DNA from: Ligustrum vulgare
Lineage: Eukaryota > Streptophyta > Magnoliopsida > Lamiales > Oleaceae
NCBI GenBank assembly: GCA_963555705.1
Contig: OY743172.1
Coordinates: 28,891,446 to 28,955,445 of the forward strand
Length of the DNA stretch: 64,000 nt
Direction of reading: 5' to 3'
This document shows, one piece after another, positions 12,301-24,126 of this stretch (positions are counted from its first letter, which is position 1; every line of letters begins with the position of its first letter). The position numbers were made by a program, and so were the translations under genes. The notes under the pieces were generated by a model. The model was not told the DNA's origin, did not search any database, and saw only the letters and a list, made by a program, of their open reading frames with translations.

Positions 12301-15300
12301 ACTTAGCTGGGACTCGAGGAAATTCTCTAGCCACCTATTGCTTTATTCTAGGCTTGTTGAAGCAACTAACATTCATAGCGGTTAAGGTTTGCAAACTCTT
12401 TTTAGCTATGTCTTTAAATATATCCATCTTCAATTCTAAATTATGGACTAATGTTGATTTTGCAATTTTCCGATCATTGTCGCGAAGATTCATATGACTA
12501 CCACCATAAGTAGCCATCAACCAATGGAAAACCTTGCTTCATAATTGGAATTCTTGTAATAAGAATTATTAAAAAATAAGAAAAATATTTGGAATAATCT
12601 TACTTTGTATTGATTAATGAATTGATGATTGAAAAAAAAAAAGTACAATGCCTATAAGCAAGATTATTCTCTAACCTTAATAATACAAGGAAACAAAAAA
12701 AGGGAACAAAATAAATCCTATTCTAAATAAAGAAGAATAAACTAATCTAATTAAAGAAGAATAAACACATTATAATTAAACTAGACATAATCAAATAAAC
12801 TTAAAATAGGAAACTAAAATTCATTCCTAATTAACTTGGTCATGTGCTACATCATCTTAAGAAAAAGTCTGAAGAAAGTAAATTAAGTATTTCAATTACA
12901 ACATGATATTGCAAAAATAAAAGAAACCATGAGCCTTGGCAAAGAACGTGTAAGAGGATAGGTGAAAAAGTTGCAACTTCTGTAACTTAAAATCCAGAAA
13001 GGATTATATTGTTCAAACCTTAAAGTCCACACCCAGGAAAGGGCAGTCATTAATAGCCTGCAGGATTGAACTTCTGATATTATAAGCAGCTCCAAATCCA
13101 ATTCTTGCTTCTTTAAATCTATCCACAATCTGTAAATGTGTAAGACTAGTAGGAGCTAATTAAAGTAAGAGACTACAATCTCTGAAATTTAAAACTTCAA
13201 TAGGACAGCATTGAAGAACAATAAAAGATCAGAAGAGCTGAGTAACCATGTCCACAGTTTCTCCCAGAAACCATGAGATACAAGAAAAAAGACAACTTAG
13301 GAATTAAATTGCTAAGAATGCCGATGACCGCAATATTTCTGTGATTTGAACTAATCAATATAACGAATCTTGTTTCAGAACCTAAATTAAGAACTCAGCA
13401 GGTAACACAAACAGAGCTATCAACTCAGTAAAAGAACTCACTTTTCTAAACTCTAGAAGTTTAAGTTCTTCAGTACCATTGTTTGTTTCATTTAGAAGCT
13501 TTACGTGTTTCTCCTGTAAATGACATGAATGTAAGTTACTAAATAAAACAAAGATTGGAAACGGAATAAATTTGAGCATCAAAACAAGGACTGTAAAAGC
13601 ATGCTTACAGATATGAGAACGGAAATGGCATTCACAGCCATCAAAACTGCACTGTTATAGGTTTTCAGAGCCTCGTCCAGAGTTACCAGATCATTTTCTA
13701 GAAGAGTATCCGTGTCAACAACTGTGGCCAACATAAAATAACATAAGAAATTCTGTAAATGTAGCAACCTATTAATAATTGAACGAAGAGTGGAAAATTA
13801 CTATTTGAAACTAAAAGTAACCCTATCAGATGTGGTGTTTATAATCATTTTGTGTTATGTTCAAAAGCAAGTTTTGCTGGCCAGGATATTATTTTTGCAG
13901 AACATCCTTCATAAATTTCCTTCCTTTTCTCCTTAGTATTTATGTTCATCAACTTTAAAGCAACTAAAATTACGGCATATTTTTTGCAGTGAATACTTGA
14001 TTTTTTATGTAATGTTCATGGTACATTTTGGAAGAAATATACCAATGGAAGCATTTGAGTTTCCAATCCTAATCTTTGTGTTTGAAAACCCTGGATCCCA
14101 ATCTCTGCTCGGAAATCCTAGACTACTAGGTACTCAGTAGCATTTGGAAACAAGATCAAAGGTAGCCAGCATAAAAAACGAAATCCCGTTGCATACTACA
14201 TTACAGTTCCTCCATATCTCTAAAGTACTGATAAAATATCACTATGTAACCTATACATCCTTAAGAAAGAGAGACAATTTTCAAATTTTCTTGAATTATC
14301 TTACAGCTACATGTACCACATCTAATAATAAATCAATTATTCCTTGCACCAGATTATGGCTGCAGTCTAAGTGATTAAACATAATTAGACAAGGAAGAAA
14401 TCTTAAGCTACTTCAATTTGCAGCAAACTGGATATAGATATAACAAATGTATAATATGGCACTGTTTTACTCACCAATACACAAGTTTGCAAGCTTTTGA
14501 AATTTTTCCTCCAAATCCTTGACCTGCACAGATTATATCATCTCAACATTTCTATTTTATGTTTAATATGTTAGATACTGAGTGTGCAAGTAAGCCTGGC
14601 ATGAACGTGGATTTTTACAATATTAAACTCACACGTCAGGTTTTCACCTTTCAAAAAGATATGACTTCTAAAATTATTAATACATGACCAAAGATTACAT
14701 CATATATTGGGCATATCCTGTTAACCAAATGGACATATGAAATCTCAAATGAGTGAGCTAACGAAAAAGAGGTACCTCGTACTGACGCCTTTGTCCTTCG
14801 AATCTGAATGGCTTCAAAATAACGCCAACCACAAACCCATTTACTGACTTGATTTTGCGAAGAATATCAAGTGCTGTAATGTGATCTGAGCCATAAGCGG
14901 CACTGGCAACCTATAGAAAATCAAACGGCCTAGATGAAGCGAAATGCAGAGACATTTAAGCAGCAGAAAATAATCTAATAATATGTTTTGAGAAAGTACC
15001 ACAAGCTGCATTGGTGACCTATAGAAAATCAAATGGACTAGATGAAGAGATATGCACAGACTTTTAAGCAGTGGAAATGAATAAAATAACACGTTTTCAA
15101 AAAGTCCAGATGTTTCTTCATGCTCAATGCAATACAGAGAAGTGTCCAACAAATGAGAAAATAACACGTGACAAGATGGTGTAAATTTTTCTTCTTTTGT
15201 AAGAAAAGCACAGCCTTCTTGTAACACCAAAAGTTTAGAGCAATAGTCTAGTATATGCCTAATTTAATTCACTTAATAGAAGTTTACAAGAAATAGTCTA

Positions 15301-18300
15301 ATACTATGCCACGACTATAATTTCCTATATCAATTACACAGCATAAATGATATTTATACAGTGAAATTATTATACCAGTTGTACAGATTCTTTTACACTG
15401 GCAGTTGGTATAATATTATGCAAACTAAAATCAATCATATCATAATCAAAACGGCAGAAATTTGTAGAGAATTAATTGATTACATACAACCAATATTTCA
15501 CCATATACCAAAGAATTACCACACAACTCATTTATCAGTTAATGATCACATATTTCTCACTTTGATATTTATACAGTTAAAATAAATAATTAAAAATCAC
15601 CATGATTTTGGAGACAATATTTATACTTAAAATCAATTGAAATGAAGTTTACAAGAAATTACGTTCATAAATTGAAAATATGAAGAATTCCAGTCTTGTC
15701 ACAATTTTGAACTTCAATCACTTTTGAGACTTAACAAACTGAATAAGGATTTTTTTTTTTTTTTTGTGGGGGGGAATGAAAAGTCAATACATTAAAGCGT
15801 TAGCAGTTTTTGTTTATTAGTGTATATACCATCTTATCAAGATTGAAGTATGTTAGTGTCTAGTGAAAATATTTGGATAAACAGACAGACGATGATTGAC
15901 TGGTATTGTGTTTTTCAACTACCATGCCTGCGTGCAAAAATATACCGCCTAAAGGGGTTTCCCTTCAAACTGAGAAATTAAGAAAAGCAAAAAATATTAA
16001 AAATGAAATCATTAGTGAGAGAGAAGCATTGTACAAACAAGTATAACTGCTTTATGACATGACTGCAGTGTTGAGGGAGCTTCCACAGTTCTTGGAGTAT
16101 TATCTGCACAATGTTTTTTTTTTAGCCAAAAAAAATAAAAAAATAAAAAAGGAAGAAGATTGAGAAAAGAAGAGTAATTGGGGTGGGGGTGTGGGGGGGG
16201 GGGGGTAGAGGAAGGTAGACAAGATTTTGAACAAAACAATAAGTGGAGATATCACCACATAACAAAAATTGAAGTCTACAATATACAGTTATTTTCTGAA
16301 TGGTCAAATCAGAAATTTTGGTAGCTGTATATACTTTAAAATGTCTCTCTGTCTTACTTAGATTTTCAAATTACGGAGTTGGCGACAGAGCGTACGATGG
16401 TGGACCATTGAAGAAATTTTGAAATATATTTTGAGCTAATAAATCTATTGAACCATTATTTTGTAATGTTGAATTTTTTTATTTTTTTATTTTGACTGTT
16501 TGAGTTTTTAAATAAAATTTGAATTTTAGTTACTTCCGCTCAGTTTTATTTCAAATTTGGATTGTTGACTCTCTGAGTCATTTTAATAAAATTATTATGC
16601 GAATTGACTTCTCAGTTATTTTTCGTTCGTTTATTATTTTGAAAAAATGACGTGACGTTCCGGGTGTTTAGAATTCGAGACGTTACAGGAGGTCTCTATG
16701 TTTTGGAGGGGGTAGAGTTTTGCAAACTGACAGTGGTCGTGGACTTCAAGTTGCTAGTCATTCAATCTCTAGAGATAAAATTCTTCTATGACATTGTATA
16801 CTAGGTCATCCCTCATTCTTATATGAAACGTATGTTCCCTAAGTTGTTTCAAAATATCTCCAGCTCTAGTATATGATGAGAACAATCTATTCTTGCTAAG
16901 AATCATCACACGTACCATTTAAAACCAGTTTTCATAGAAGTTCAATTTCTTTTGCTTGTGTTCATGATGATGTTTGGGCTTTGGGGTCCCTTTTCTATTC
17001 CTTTTAATTCTGGTCACATATATTTTGTTTCTTTTATTGAAAACTGTAGCATGGTCTTTTAAATTTATTTTTTGAAGGCCAAGAATGATTTTTCGCCCGT
17101 CATTCTCCAAATCTCAAAAATGGTTGCAACACAGTTTCATATACAAGTTCAAATATTTCATTCTAATAATGGTCGTGACTTCGTAAAATCACTCCCTTCA
17201 CAGCTCATGATATTCTTCATCAGACAACATGTGCTTATACACTACAACATAACCACATAATAGAGCATAAAAACCGACATATCCTTGAGGGAGATTAGGT
17301 ATTATGCTTTACTGTGCGTGTTCGTAAACGTTTGTGGGCTAAAGCTATCTCTACCACTGTCTTACTTATTAATCGAATGTCCGAGCGTAGCTTTAACTAT
17401 CAAACTCGTTTGAGAATGCAATCACGATTCCACTCTATTCCTTCTGCATTAAATATCTGCCCTAAGATTTTTGGCTATATATGATATGTACATGTTCACT
17501 CTGACCTTAGGTACAAGTTTGATACCGTGTCCTTAAATGTGTCTTTCTTGGCTACTTCAACTCTCAAAAGGGGTACAAGTGCTTTCACCCCCTGGGAAAT
17601 ATTATGTCCCTAAAGATGTTCAATTCTGTGAATTTCAATCTTCCTTTTCCGGAGATGTGTCCTTTGTTCCTCTTCGGGGATAGATTAATAATAAGGAAGA
17701 GGAATGAGTATGGCTAGAGGAAAAGAGATTGTGGATTTCTAGAGGACATGGACAGTCTGAAATCGGAGGGAAGTTTGAAACCGAGCAGGCTAAAGATGAT
17801 AGATCACCTAGATTGTTCCAAAGATGTTATACTAGTAGAGATAAGGATATTACAGTTCCTCCATGAGATGACACTGTCAAGCCTTTTCTAGACCTTGATA
17901 CTCTTCACAATGACTCCACTGTGCAATCAAATGATTCTTCCGAGATTGACAACGAGGTACATAACTCTCTATTCCCTCAAGTTTAAATTTTGATTCTGAC
18001 CATGAAACTTCTAATATTGCTATCCTGAATGATCTAGCTAAAATTAGGGTAGGAGATACCCTACGTGATCGTAGAAGATCAGATATGTTACGTTTCTTAA
18101 AATCTTCTTATAATGTTATCTATCTTCTCTAATTATATTTCTTATTATCACTTATCCAAGAATCACCATGCATTTGCTCTCCAATTATCTTCTGTGTCGA
18201 TTCATAGTCATTTTGGGGAAGCTCTTGAAGATCCTAAGTGGAAATCTGCTATAGTAGAAAAGATGAATGTTCTCCAAAAGAACTCTACTTGGAAGATAGT

Positions 18301-21300
18301 CGAGTTACCTCAGGGAAGAAGATAGTAGGTTGTAAATGGGTGTTTTCAGCAAAGTACATGTTTGATGGTTCAGTGGAAAGATACAAGGCTAGGCTAATTG
18401 CTAAATGCTACAGAGACTTATGAGATTGACTATCAAGAAATTTTTTCACCGGTGGCAAAAATGAATACCGTTAGATTCGTCTTATCTTTAGCCATTAATT
18501 TAGATTGGCCATTGAGACAGTTTGATGTTAACAATGTCTTACTCCATGGTAATCTGACCGAGGAGGTGTTTATGGATCTACCTCTGGGATTTACACGTCT
18601 AGAAGGTAAAGTGTGTAAGTTAAAAAAGGCCATTTGTGGTTTGAAGCAGTCACCAAGGGCTTGGTTTAGTAGGTTGAGTTGCTCAATGAAAAAGATATGG
18701 TTTCAAACAAGCCTTGACAAATCCCTCTCTGTTTTATAGGAAAGACAGTGGGATATCATACTACATTACTACTTATTATGTATGTCGATGATATGATTGC
18801 TACTAATAGTAATCCCAATGAAGAGAAGCTTCAAAATTTTCTAGCTAAAGAATTCGAAATGAAGGATTTGGGTACTTTATACTTCTTGGGTATTGAGGTA
18901 TCTCGCTCTAAGCAAAGTCTTTCTCTTTCAACGGAAGTATGAACTAGATCTTTTGGCTAAAATTGGGATGTCTGCTTGTGAGCCTACAGAACACCTATTG
19001 AGGTGGACTATGAACTATCTATCTATCTACTCTAACCAGACCTCCACAAGCAAAGAGAGATATCAAAGGTTAGTGGTGAAATTGATTTATCTTACCACAC
19101 AAGATTGGATTTATCCTACGCTAACGGTGTTGTGAATCAGTTTATGCACAATCTGGGTGACTAGCACATGAACTTAATAAATCGCATCTTGGCATATTTA
19201 AAATCATCTCCAAACAAAGGTATTTTGTTCTCTAAGCACAGACATCTTAATATTGTGGGTTACACGAATTGACTTTGTTGAATCAAGATTGAATAGGAAA
19301 TCTACGTCAGTATATGTATCACTGGTTGGAGGAAATTTGGTTACTTAGAGGAGCAAGAAACAGAAGATAGTATCTCTATCTAGTGCTCAAGCAGATACTG
19401 TGTTTTACATCATGCAACCACTGAGCTTACTTGACTGAAAATACTTCTTATGGCTTGAGATTTGGACCGAACAAACCCATGTCACTTTAAAGTGATAATA
19501 CAACTGCTATTGAAATAGCAAATAACCAGATACAACATGATCGAACAAAACACATTGAGTTAGATGGAAACTACATCAAAGATAACCTCGACTCTGGAAA
19601 TATAAAAGTTTCATATATTAAGAGTGCAGTCCAATTGGCTGATATAATGACACATGGAGTTGCTAATAGTCCATTCCATACGTCACTATCTGAGTTTAAG
19701 ATGTGTGATATCTATGCACCGACTTAGGGATGAGTTAGAATATAAGTATATATGTAATAAAAGTAATGGGCTTGTATATTTAGGGACTACTGTATATTGA
19801 TTCATTCTTGTACTTTACTTGTATAAACCAATTTGTGTAAGGAAAGAAAGACTCTGTTTGGTATAAATTAAAATCTAGATTTAATTTAAATCAAAGTTAA
19901 CAATCAACCCCAACCACATATTTCATGGAATCCGCAACTTTTTAACCACACATCTCATCAATTTTTTCAAAATCTACTAAAAATTTGATTTTAATCCACC
20001 AATTATCCCAAAATATAACTCTTATTACAATGAAATCATCCAAATGCTTGAGCAAATATTCAATTCTGTTCTGGTGCCAACAGATCCACAGGAATTAGTG
20101 GCATCCAGCAGTTATAGAAGTAAATAACTAAAACTTCATAAAGTGCTTTGCATTAAGGTGTAACAATGAGACTAGTTAGTCAAATAACCATATATTGAAA
20201 ATAAAACACAATTTCAACTGAAAAGGAAATTCTATGAGAAGAGAACACTCAACCTTGTGTACTGAACCTTTGTGTCAATTGCACTTTCACTGAATCTTTT
20301 CTAAGAATATTCCTGCAATACAGTTCATTGGATTTTAGCAGACAAGTTCAAATATGTAATGGGGGTTAAAACAAATTCAAAAACATTCAGATTGTAAATT
20401 GTAAGATACATGGGTAACAACAAACATACAACTCGAAAGCTCGGACGAGTAGTTCACTGCTTCATAGGTCAGATAACATATAATGGCAGGAATAGCATGA
20501 TAAGATTCAAAATTGAACAGCTCGGTGAAATTGAAAAGGCTGAGAAGCTAAACATCACATCCTCAGAACAAAAGAAAACAGGAAAATCAGAGACACAGAA
20601 CAATTTTTACAGGACAATTACTAGCAACCTAAAATTGCATAAAAATTGTATCACACGGTACCACATCTAACTTCATGTAATTGTTCTGTGGGTAATGCCT
20701 CTCTTTCGTGTCCCTCACTAACTTTCTAATAAATAACCAATCTCTCTCTCTCTCTCATTTGCAATCAATGCAAAACAAGATGATTAAGAGCCCGTGGGTG
20801 TAGGAGATTTTGGAGAAATTTTGGAAGAATGTATGGTTGAAAAGAGATTGAAAATGTGAAAGTTGTGGATCCCATAAAAATGCGTAGTTGAAAATGAGTT
20901 TTGTGTGGAAATTGTTCAAAACTCGTACACCAAACAGGGGCTAAGTCAAATGAAATAATCAACATAAAAAACTGCTCCAAATCAAAAGTTGTAGAATTTT
21001 GAATTTTGCGTCTTTTATGCACGTCTTCCGTAGATTCTTATACTCAAATTGTTGTTCATCGTGCTATGTATTAATCATTGGTTTCATTCACTGCACAAAT
21101 AGAATTATATAGGACTCTCTCAAAAAGATCACCACCTCTTCTACGAGAGCCATTTATAGTTTAGTCATGCATAAGAAATTTAATTCGGTTGCTGGTGTAA
21201 ACCACTCTTTGTTAAAATGGCACATGAAACTTTTTTGTTCAACCGTGCTTAGCAGTATCTTTTATTCAATAAGAATCAGAGAACCATAAATGCAAAGCTT

Positions 21301-23699
21301 CATTAACTTTTCCAAGGGTCAATAATTTGTTAGTTACAAAGGAGTAGAAGACAGTAGCCCATTGAAGGTGTTAACCAGTGTAATGATATAATGCAAGGAG
21401 TTTCCCCTTGTTTATGAACAAATAATGCCAGGAGTTGAAAATAATAGATTATAGATTTAAACTGAGTAGAAGAGGTAGACAAATTAAACCCAACTTACTG
21501 AAGTCTTGTCCAATGTGCAGAAGTTTATCTATTCTGCTAGATTAGCCAAAAAAATAGTATTTCTCAATTTTTTTTCCCTTACGATTTGGGGGCTGTGACA
21601 TTGAGTTTTTATGAACAAATGATCTGCAATTAGTTTTGATTAACTATAATCACTCCCAGAATCAATAAACATTATGCCCTTGTTTGGTGGAAATTAAAAT
21701 CAAAATTTTAGTAGATTTTGATAGAAATTGATAAAAATGTGTGGTTGAAAAGCTGCGAGTCCCATAAAATCTGTATTTGATATTAATTTTTTAATTTGAC
21801 TTGAATTAAAATTTAGATTATAATTCCTACCAAACAGGGCTCTATCTTCTTATTTGAGAGCAGTTATAAGTTTCAGTTCAGCATTTCCTCTAGTTAACAT
21901 TGATTATATAATATTTAGCCCCCATTTGATATTGATAAAAATCAGATTTTTAGTAGATTTTGATAAAATTTGATGAGACGTGTGGTTGAAAAGTTGTGGG
22001 TTCCATAAAAAGTGTGGCTAAGATTAAATGTTGACTTTGAAATAGATTAAAATCTAAAAAACTAGTGCTACCAAACATGGGCTTAGCATCTTGGTATACA
22101 CATTCTTATCTCAGTTTTTCCTTGAGCCAACCAAAAATATTTCTCTGTGGTAGCAATTATAAGCTTTATCTTACTAAATCCATGGAAATCATTTGAAGAT
22201 CTCTCTTATCCCCCAATACCTTTCAATTGCTTAATAAGCACATGAATAGAAAAATTGACCTGCCAAGCATAAATCCAAACATATTCTAAGATACAAATGT
22301 TTTAAACTGCAGTCTACATTTAATCTCTCTCTCTATAAGCAGTACTTCAATGTCTGTGATCATGTTTTACCTTGATAATTTGTCTACCTAGAGCTTCTTC
22401 AGCCCACCCCCTTTCGATCTACAAAAGCCTTCTTCCTTTAGAAGGTAAAGTTTTGCACTTACTAACTTCAGCTCAAAATATTAGAATCTTCCAAAAATAG
22501 AAGAAACACTTTCAGTGGTTATGACGGATAATTTTGGCAAGAGAAACAGAGTTCCAGATTACTTGGAGTTCGATCCCCTACTCATAGGTTTGCAACCCTG
22601 GTGCAGGGGTTTGAACCCCAATCCCCTAAAAATTTCAGTTTAACCCCGAATGCTATAGGTTGATGTTTTGGTCTAGAACTGAATTCATCAGGTGAGATTT
22701 GACATACCTATATTAAGATTGCTTTCGGCTTTCCCCAATACCTTTCAGTTAACAATCTTAATAAACATATGGCTACTATAGTTTACCAGCCTAGCATAAA
22801 TTCAAACAAATTCATAGATACAGATGCTTTAAACCTTAGTCTACATTTAATCTCCCTCCAGAAGCAACACTTTTGTCACTCATCAAGTTAATAGTTTGGT
22901 AACTTGTTATTTAGGAAACTATATATCCACATTTTACCAGCAGACTTTGGAAATTGAGAAACAACACCAATACAGAACAACTGATTCACTTGCCTCACGA
23001 AATGTTATTATTTCAAAAATGGGGATGATAGTGCCAAGCCCAAAACTAACTTTGATGTCCACTTATTGAGTTAAAAATAATAATAATAAAAAAAAATACA
23101 AATAAACTGTATTCTTGTCCATTTCAGAATAACTGAAGCATTGCATATTGTATGTTATGCTTTGATGCTAAACCGTTAGTGAAAAATTTAAGGCAATAAT
23201 CTGCGTATTTCCATAGGCATCATAGCATGAGTAAACACAAACCCAATTTCTAAAGCTCGAGAAAGTACACCCAAATGCCAGTTTATAGTCGTATATAACA
23301 ATGCACTTGAAAAGGGTATTCTCGAACATACCAAAATCTCAAAGTAGGGGAAAGAATGGGAGACCCAGAGCAGAAGTCAAGCGCTGCATCTGTCCGACTT
23401 CCTATTCCAATCACCTCCACGTACTCAGATTCTTCCCATATACTACTATTACTCTTATTAAACTCCTCTAAACTATCATTTGTGCTAATAACGTTGGTAT
23501 TACTGCCTTCGGAACTCAATTCCACTCTAACGGACTTGGAATTGCATTCCAATCTCAATCTCAATCTCAACCTCAACCTCAATCTGGTTTGAAGTTTCGT
23601 GTGAGTGTTATGAATAGAGTGGAATGGGAGTGGGAACGGTAAGATTGAGGCAGGTGACCCCACATGAGGATTCCTAGAAATGAGATAGCAGAGATTCAT
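6399..23699 (-). CDS. ARC3: ARC3, chloroplast division FtsZ regulator (16 exons)
   Basis: Stromal regulator that inhibits FtsZ assembly so the plastid division ring forms only at mid-chloroplast; known partners include FtsZ, MinD and PARC6. Coding exons in transcript order: 23699-23332, 20312-20254, 16103-16039, 14910-14776, 14523-14475, 13721-13609, 13513-13442, 13129-13019, 11408-11227, 10550-10314, 10229-10156, 9971-9580, 8428-8324, 8228-8091, 7782-7616, 6471-6399. All joins use GT-AG and keep frame, giving 779 aa (Arabidopsis about 741). Residues 1-85 resemble a transit peptide with a hexameric Arg-Leu run (39-50); about 92-390 is the FtsZ-like domain (YVEVIGIGSR at 93-102, VASAAYGSD at 165-173); 390-619 is a variable linker; about 635-755 carries MORN repeats (for example YDGMWRYGKRSGLG, FFGHFKDGWRHG). 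I matched it to Arabidopsis ARC3 from memory. UTRs and promoter were not defined. No frameshift or stop was seen, so it looks intact. Confidence 0.96.
6775..6970. repeat. Nested direct duplication in last ARC3 intron
   Basis: A segment containing GTTTCTAACTTTCTTACAGG and the following GTCATCGTATCTAC occurs at about 6797-6832 and again at 6935-6970. A second motif, GAGAAGCATATGCAAAAGC, is doubled between them (about 6830 and 6894). The arrangement suggests two successive duplications. The repeats contain TTACAGG/TTGCAGG, but these read on the strand opposite to the gene. Confidence 0.6.
7301..7462. mobile_element. Diverged Tourist-like MITE in ARC3 intron
   Basis: The left end GCCCATGTTTCGC follows TTA (7298-7300) and the right end has CCAAACAAGC before TTTTA, so the inverted ends and the TTA target are nearly preserved. 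It lies in the intron between the last two ARC3 exons. Confidence 0.5.
11498..12854 (-). mobile_element. Small, internally deleted LTR retroelement in ARC3 intron
   Basis: Two direct repeats, 11498-11991 and 12541-12854, are alike except that the left one carries a MITE; without it they are about 325 and 314 bp. Read on the minus strand they begin TGATGTAGCACATG or TGATATAGCACATG, and a polypurine tract (GTGGAGGGGATTG) sits just before the left copy, so the element runs on the minus strand, the same sense as ARC3. The 550-bp interior encodes two short fragments (12520-12335 and 12334-11984) resembling the gag-protease region of Ty3/gypsy. Nearly all of pol is missing. No target duplication was found, and the outer LTR ends are uncertain by about 10 bp. 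Confidence 0.65.
11786..11951. mobile_element. Tourist-like MITE inside an LTR
   Basis: The ends GCCTCTGTTTG and CAAACAGAGGC are perfect 11-bp inverted repeats flanked by TAA (11783-11785 and 11952-11954). It sits in the left LTR of the small retroelement and is absent from the right LTR, so it inserted after the retroelement. Confidence 0.85.
14891..15105 (-). repeat. 108-bp tandem duplication copying the start of ARC3 exon 4
   Basis: The first 20 bases of ARC3 exon 4 and its intron acceptor (CTATAG before GTTGCC, 14891-14916) recur 108 bp upstream in the transcript as a diverged copy (14999-15024, CTATAG before GTCACC). The flanking intron sequence is duplicated as well. The copy retains an AG acceptor and codes for a few residues similar to the exon start, then runs into a GTACTT sequence. 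Confidence 0.7.
16365..16687 (-). mobile_element. Possible gypsy LTR fragment
   Basis: Read on the minus strand from 16687 the sequence begins TGTAACGTCTCGAATTC, a form common at the start of plant Ty3/gypsy LTRs. The other end was not placed. It abuts the copia remnant on its right, within ARC3 intron 3. Confidence 0.35.
16690..19845 (+). mobile_element. Decayed Ty1/copia retrotransposon in ARC3 intron (antisense)
   Basis: Scattered open pieces in all three plus frames follow copia order: GAG-pre-integrase (about 16.70-16.87 kb, with a LGHPS motif), integrase core (about 17.1-17.5 kb), reverse transcriptase (18238-18942, including a MYVDD motif near 18781) and RNase H (about 19.2-19.7 kb, ending near HIELD at 19552). 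The RT motif normally DVxNAFL reads DVNNVLL here. There are many stops and frameshifts. A 3' LTR remnant may begin near 19731. The gag and the 5' LTR are missing. It occupies most of ARC3 intron 2 (16104-20253), opposite to the gene. Confidence 0.9.
19850..20010. mobile_element. Partial Tourist-like MITE
   Basis: The left end GACTCTGTTTGGT and family-typical interior (AACCACACATCTCATC) are present, but the right inverted repeat is degenerate and no target duplication could be assigned. Confidence 0.45.
20788..20941. mobile_element. Tourist-like MITE in ARC3 intron 1
   Basis: The ends GAGCCCGTGGGTGTA and TACACCAAACAGGGGC are imperfect inverted repeats. TAA flanks both sides (20785-20787 and 20942-20944). 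The interior shares the GTGGTTGAAAAG-type motifs with its relatives. Confidence 0.65.
21676..21840. mobile_element. Tourist-like MITE in ARC3 intron 1
   Basis: The ends GCCCTTGTTTGGTGG and ACCAAACAGGGC form good inverted repeats 165 bp apart. The flanking bases do not form a clear TTA/TAA duplication, so the target site has probably mutated. Confidence 0.7.
21918..22082. mobile_element. Tourist-like MITE in ARC3 intron 1
   Basis: The ends GCCCCCATTTGATA and CCAAACATGGGC are inverted repeats. TTA flanks both sides (21915-21917 and 22083-22085). At 165 bp it has the same length as the copy 240 bp away and a very similar interior. Confidence 0.75.
22083..23331. other. Rest of ARC3 intron 1, no gene seen
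   Basis: No coding signal was found. A short palindromic stretch near 22606-22620 (GGGGTTTGAACCCC) resembles a T-arm but has no tRNA around it. Confidence 0.5.
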
Positions 23700-24060
23700 G
23701 GAGAAGAATGAGAAATAAGGTTTATGGGAGAAAATTTCAACAGAATTGGGCGTCCATAGAATTATCAGGCCTCAGGGTGGCAGTAAAATAAGAAAAAATA
23801 TGGGCTATTCACGTAATTACACTACTTTTAGGGATCAAATTGAAATTTACTTGAATTTTATAAAAATTGAAAATTACTTATAATAAAATCATAAAAACTG
23901 AAAAATATTTCATAATCACGTGAAGTATCACAATCTGATACTTTTGATACTTCTCAAATATACTAGTATCACAGTATGATACTTATGATACTTTTCAATT
24001 TTTTTTAGTAACAATGAAGTATTTTTCAATTTTTTTTATTTGGATAATAAAAATTAATTT

Positions 24061-24126
<66 letters not shown>

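Noticed and set aside
14841..15230. 129-codon minus ORF near ARC3 exon 4
   Set aside because: It is in a different frame from the exon and runs through intron sequence and the tandem duplication.
22541..22640. Possible tRNA (GTTCGATCCCC and GGGGTTTGAACCCC motifs)
   Set aside because: No acceptor stem, D-arm or anticodon arm can be fitted around them.
23356..23592. 78-codon plus-strand ORF
   Set aside because: It is the antisense shadow of ARC3 exon 1.
24062..24124. TA microsatellite as a regulatory element
   Set aside because: It is a simple repeat only; no evidence of function.
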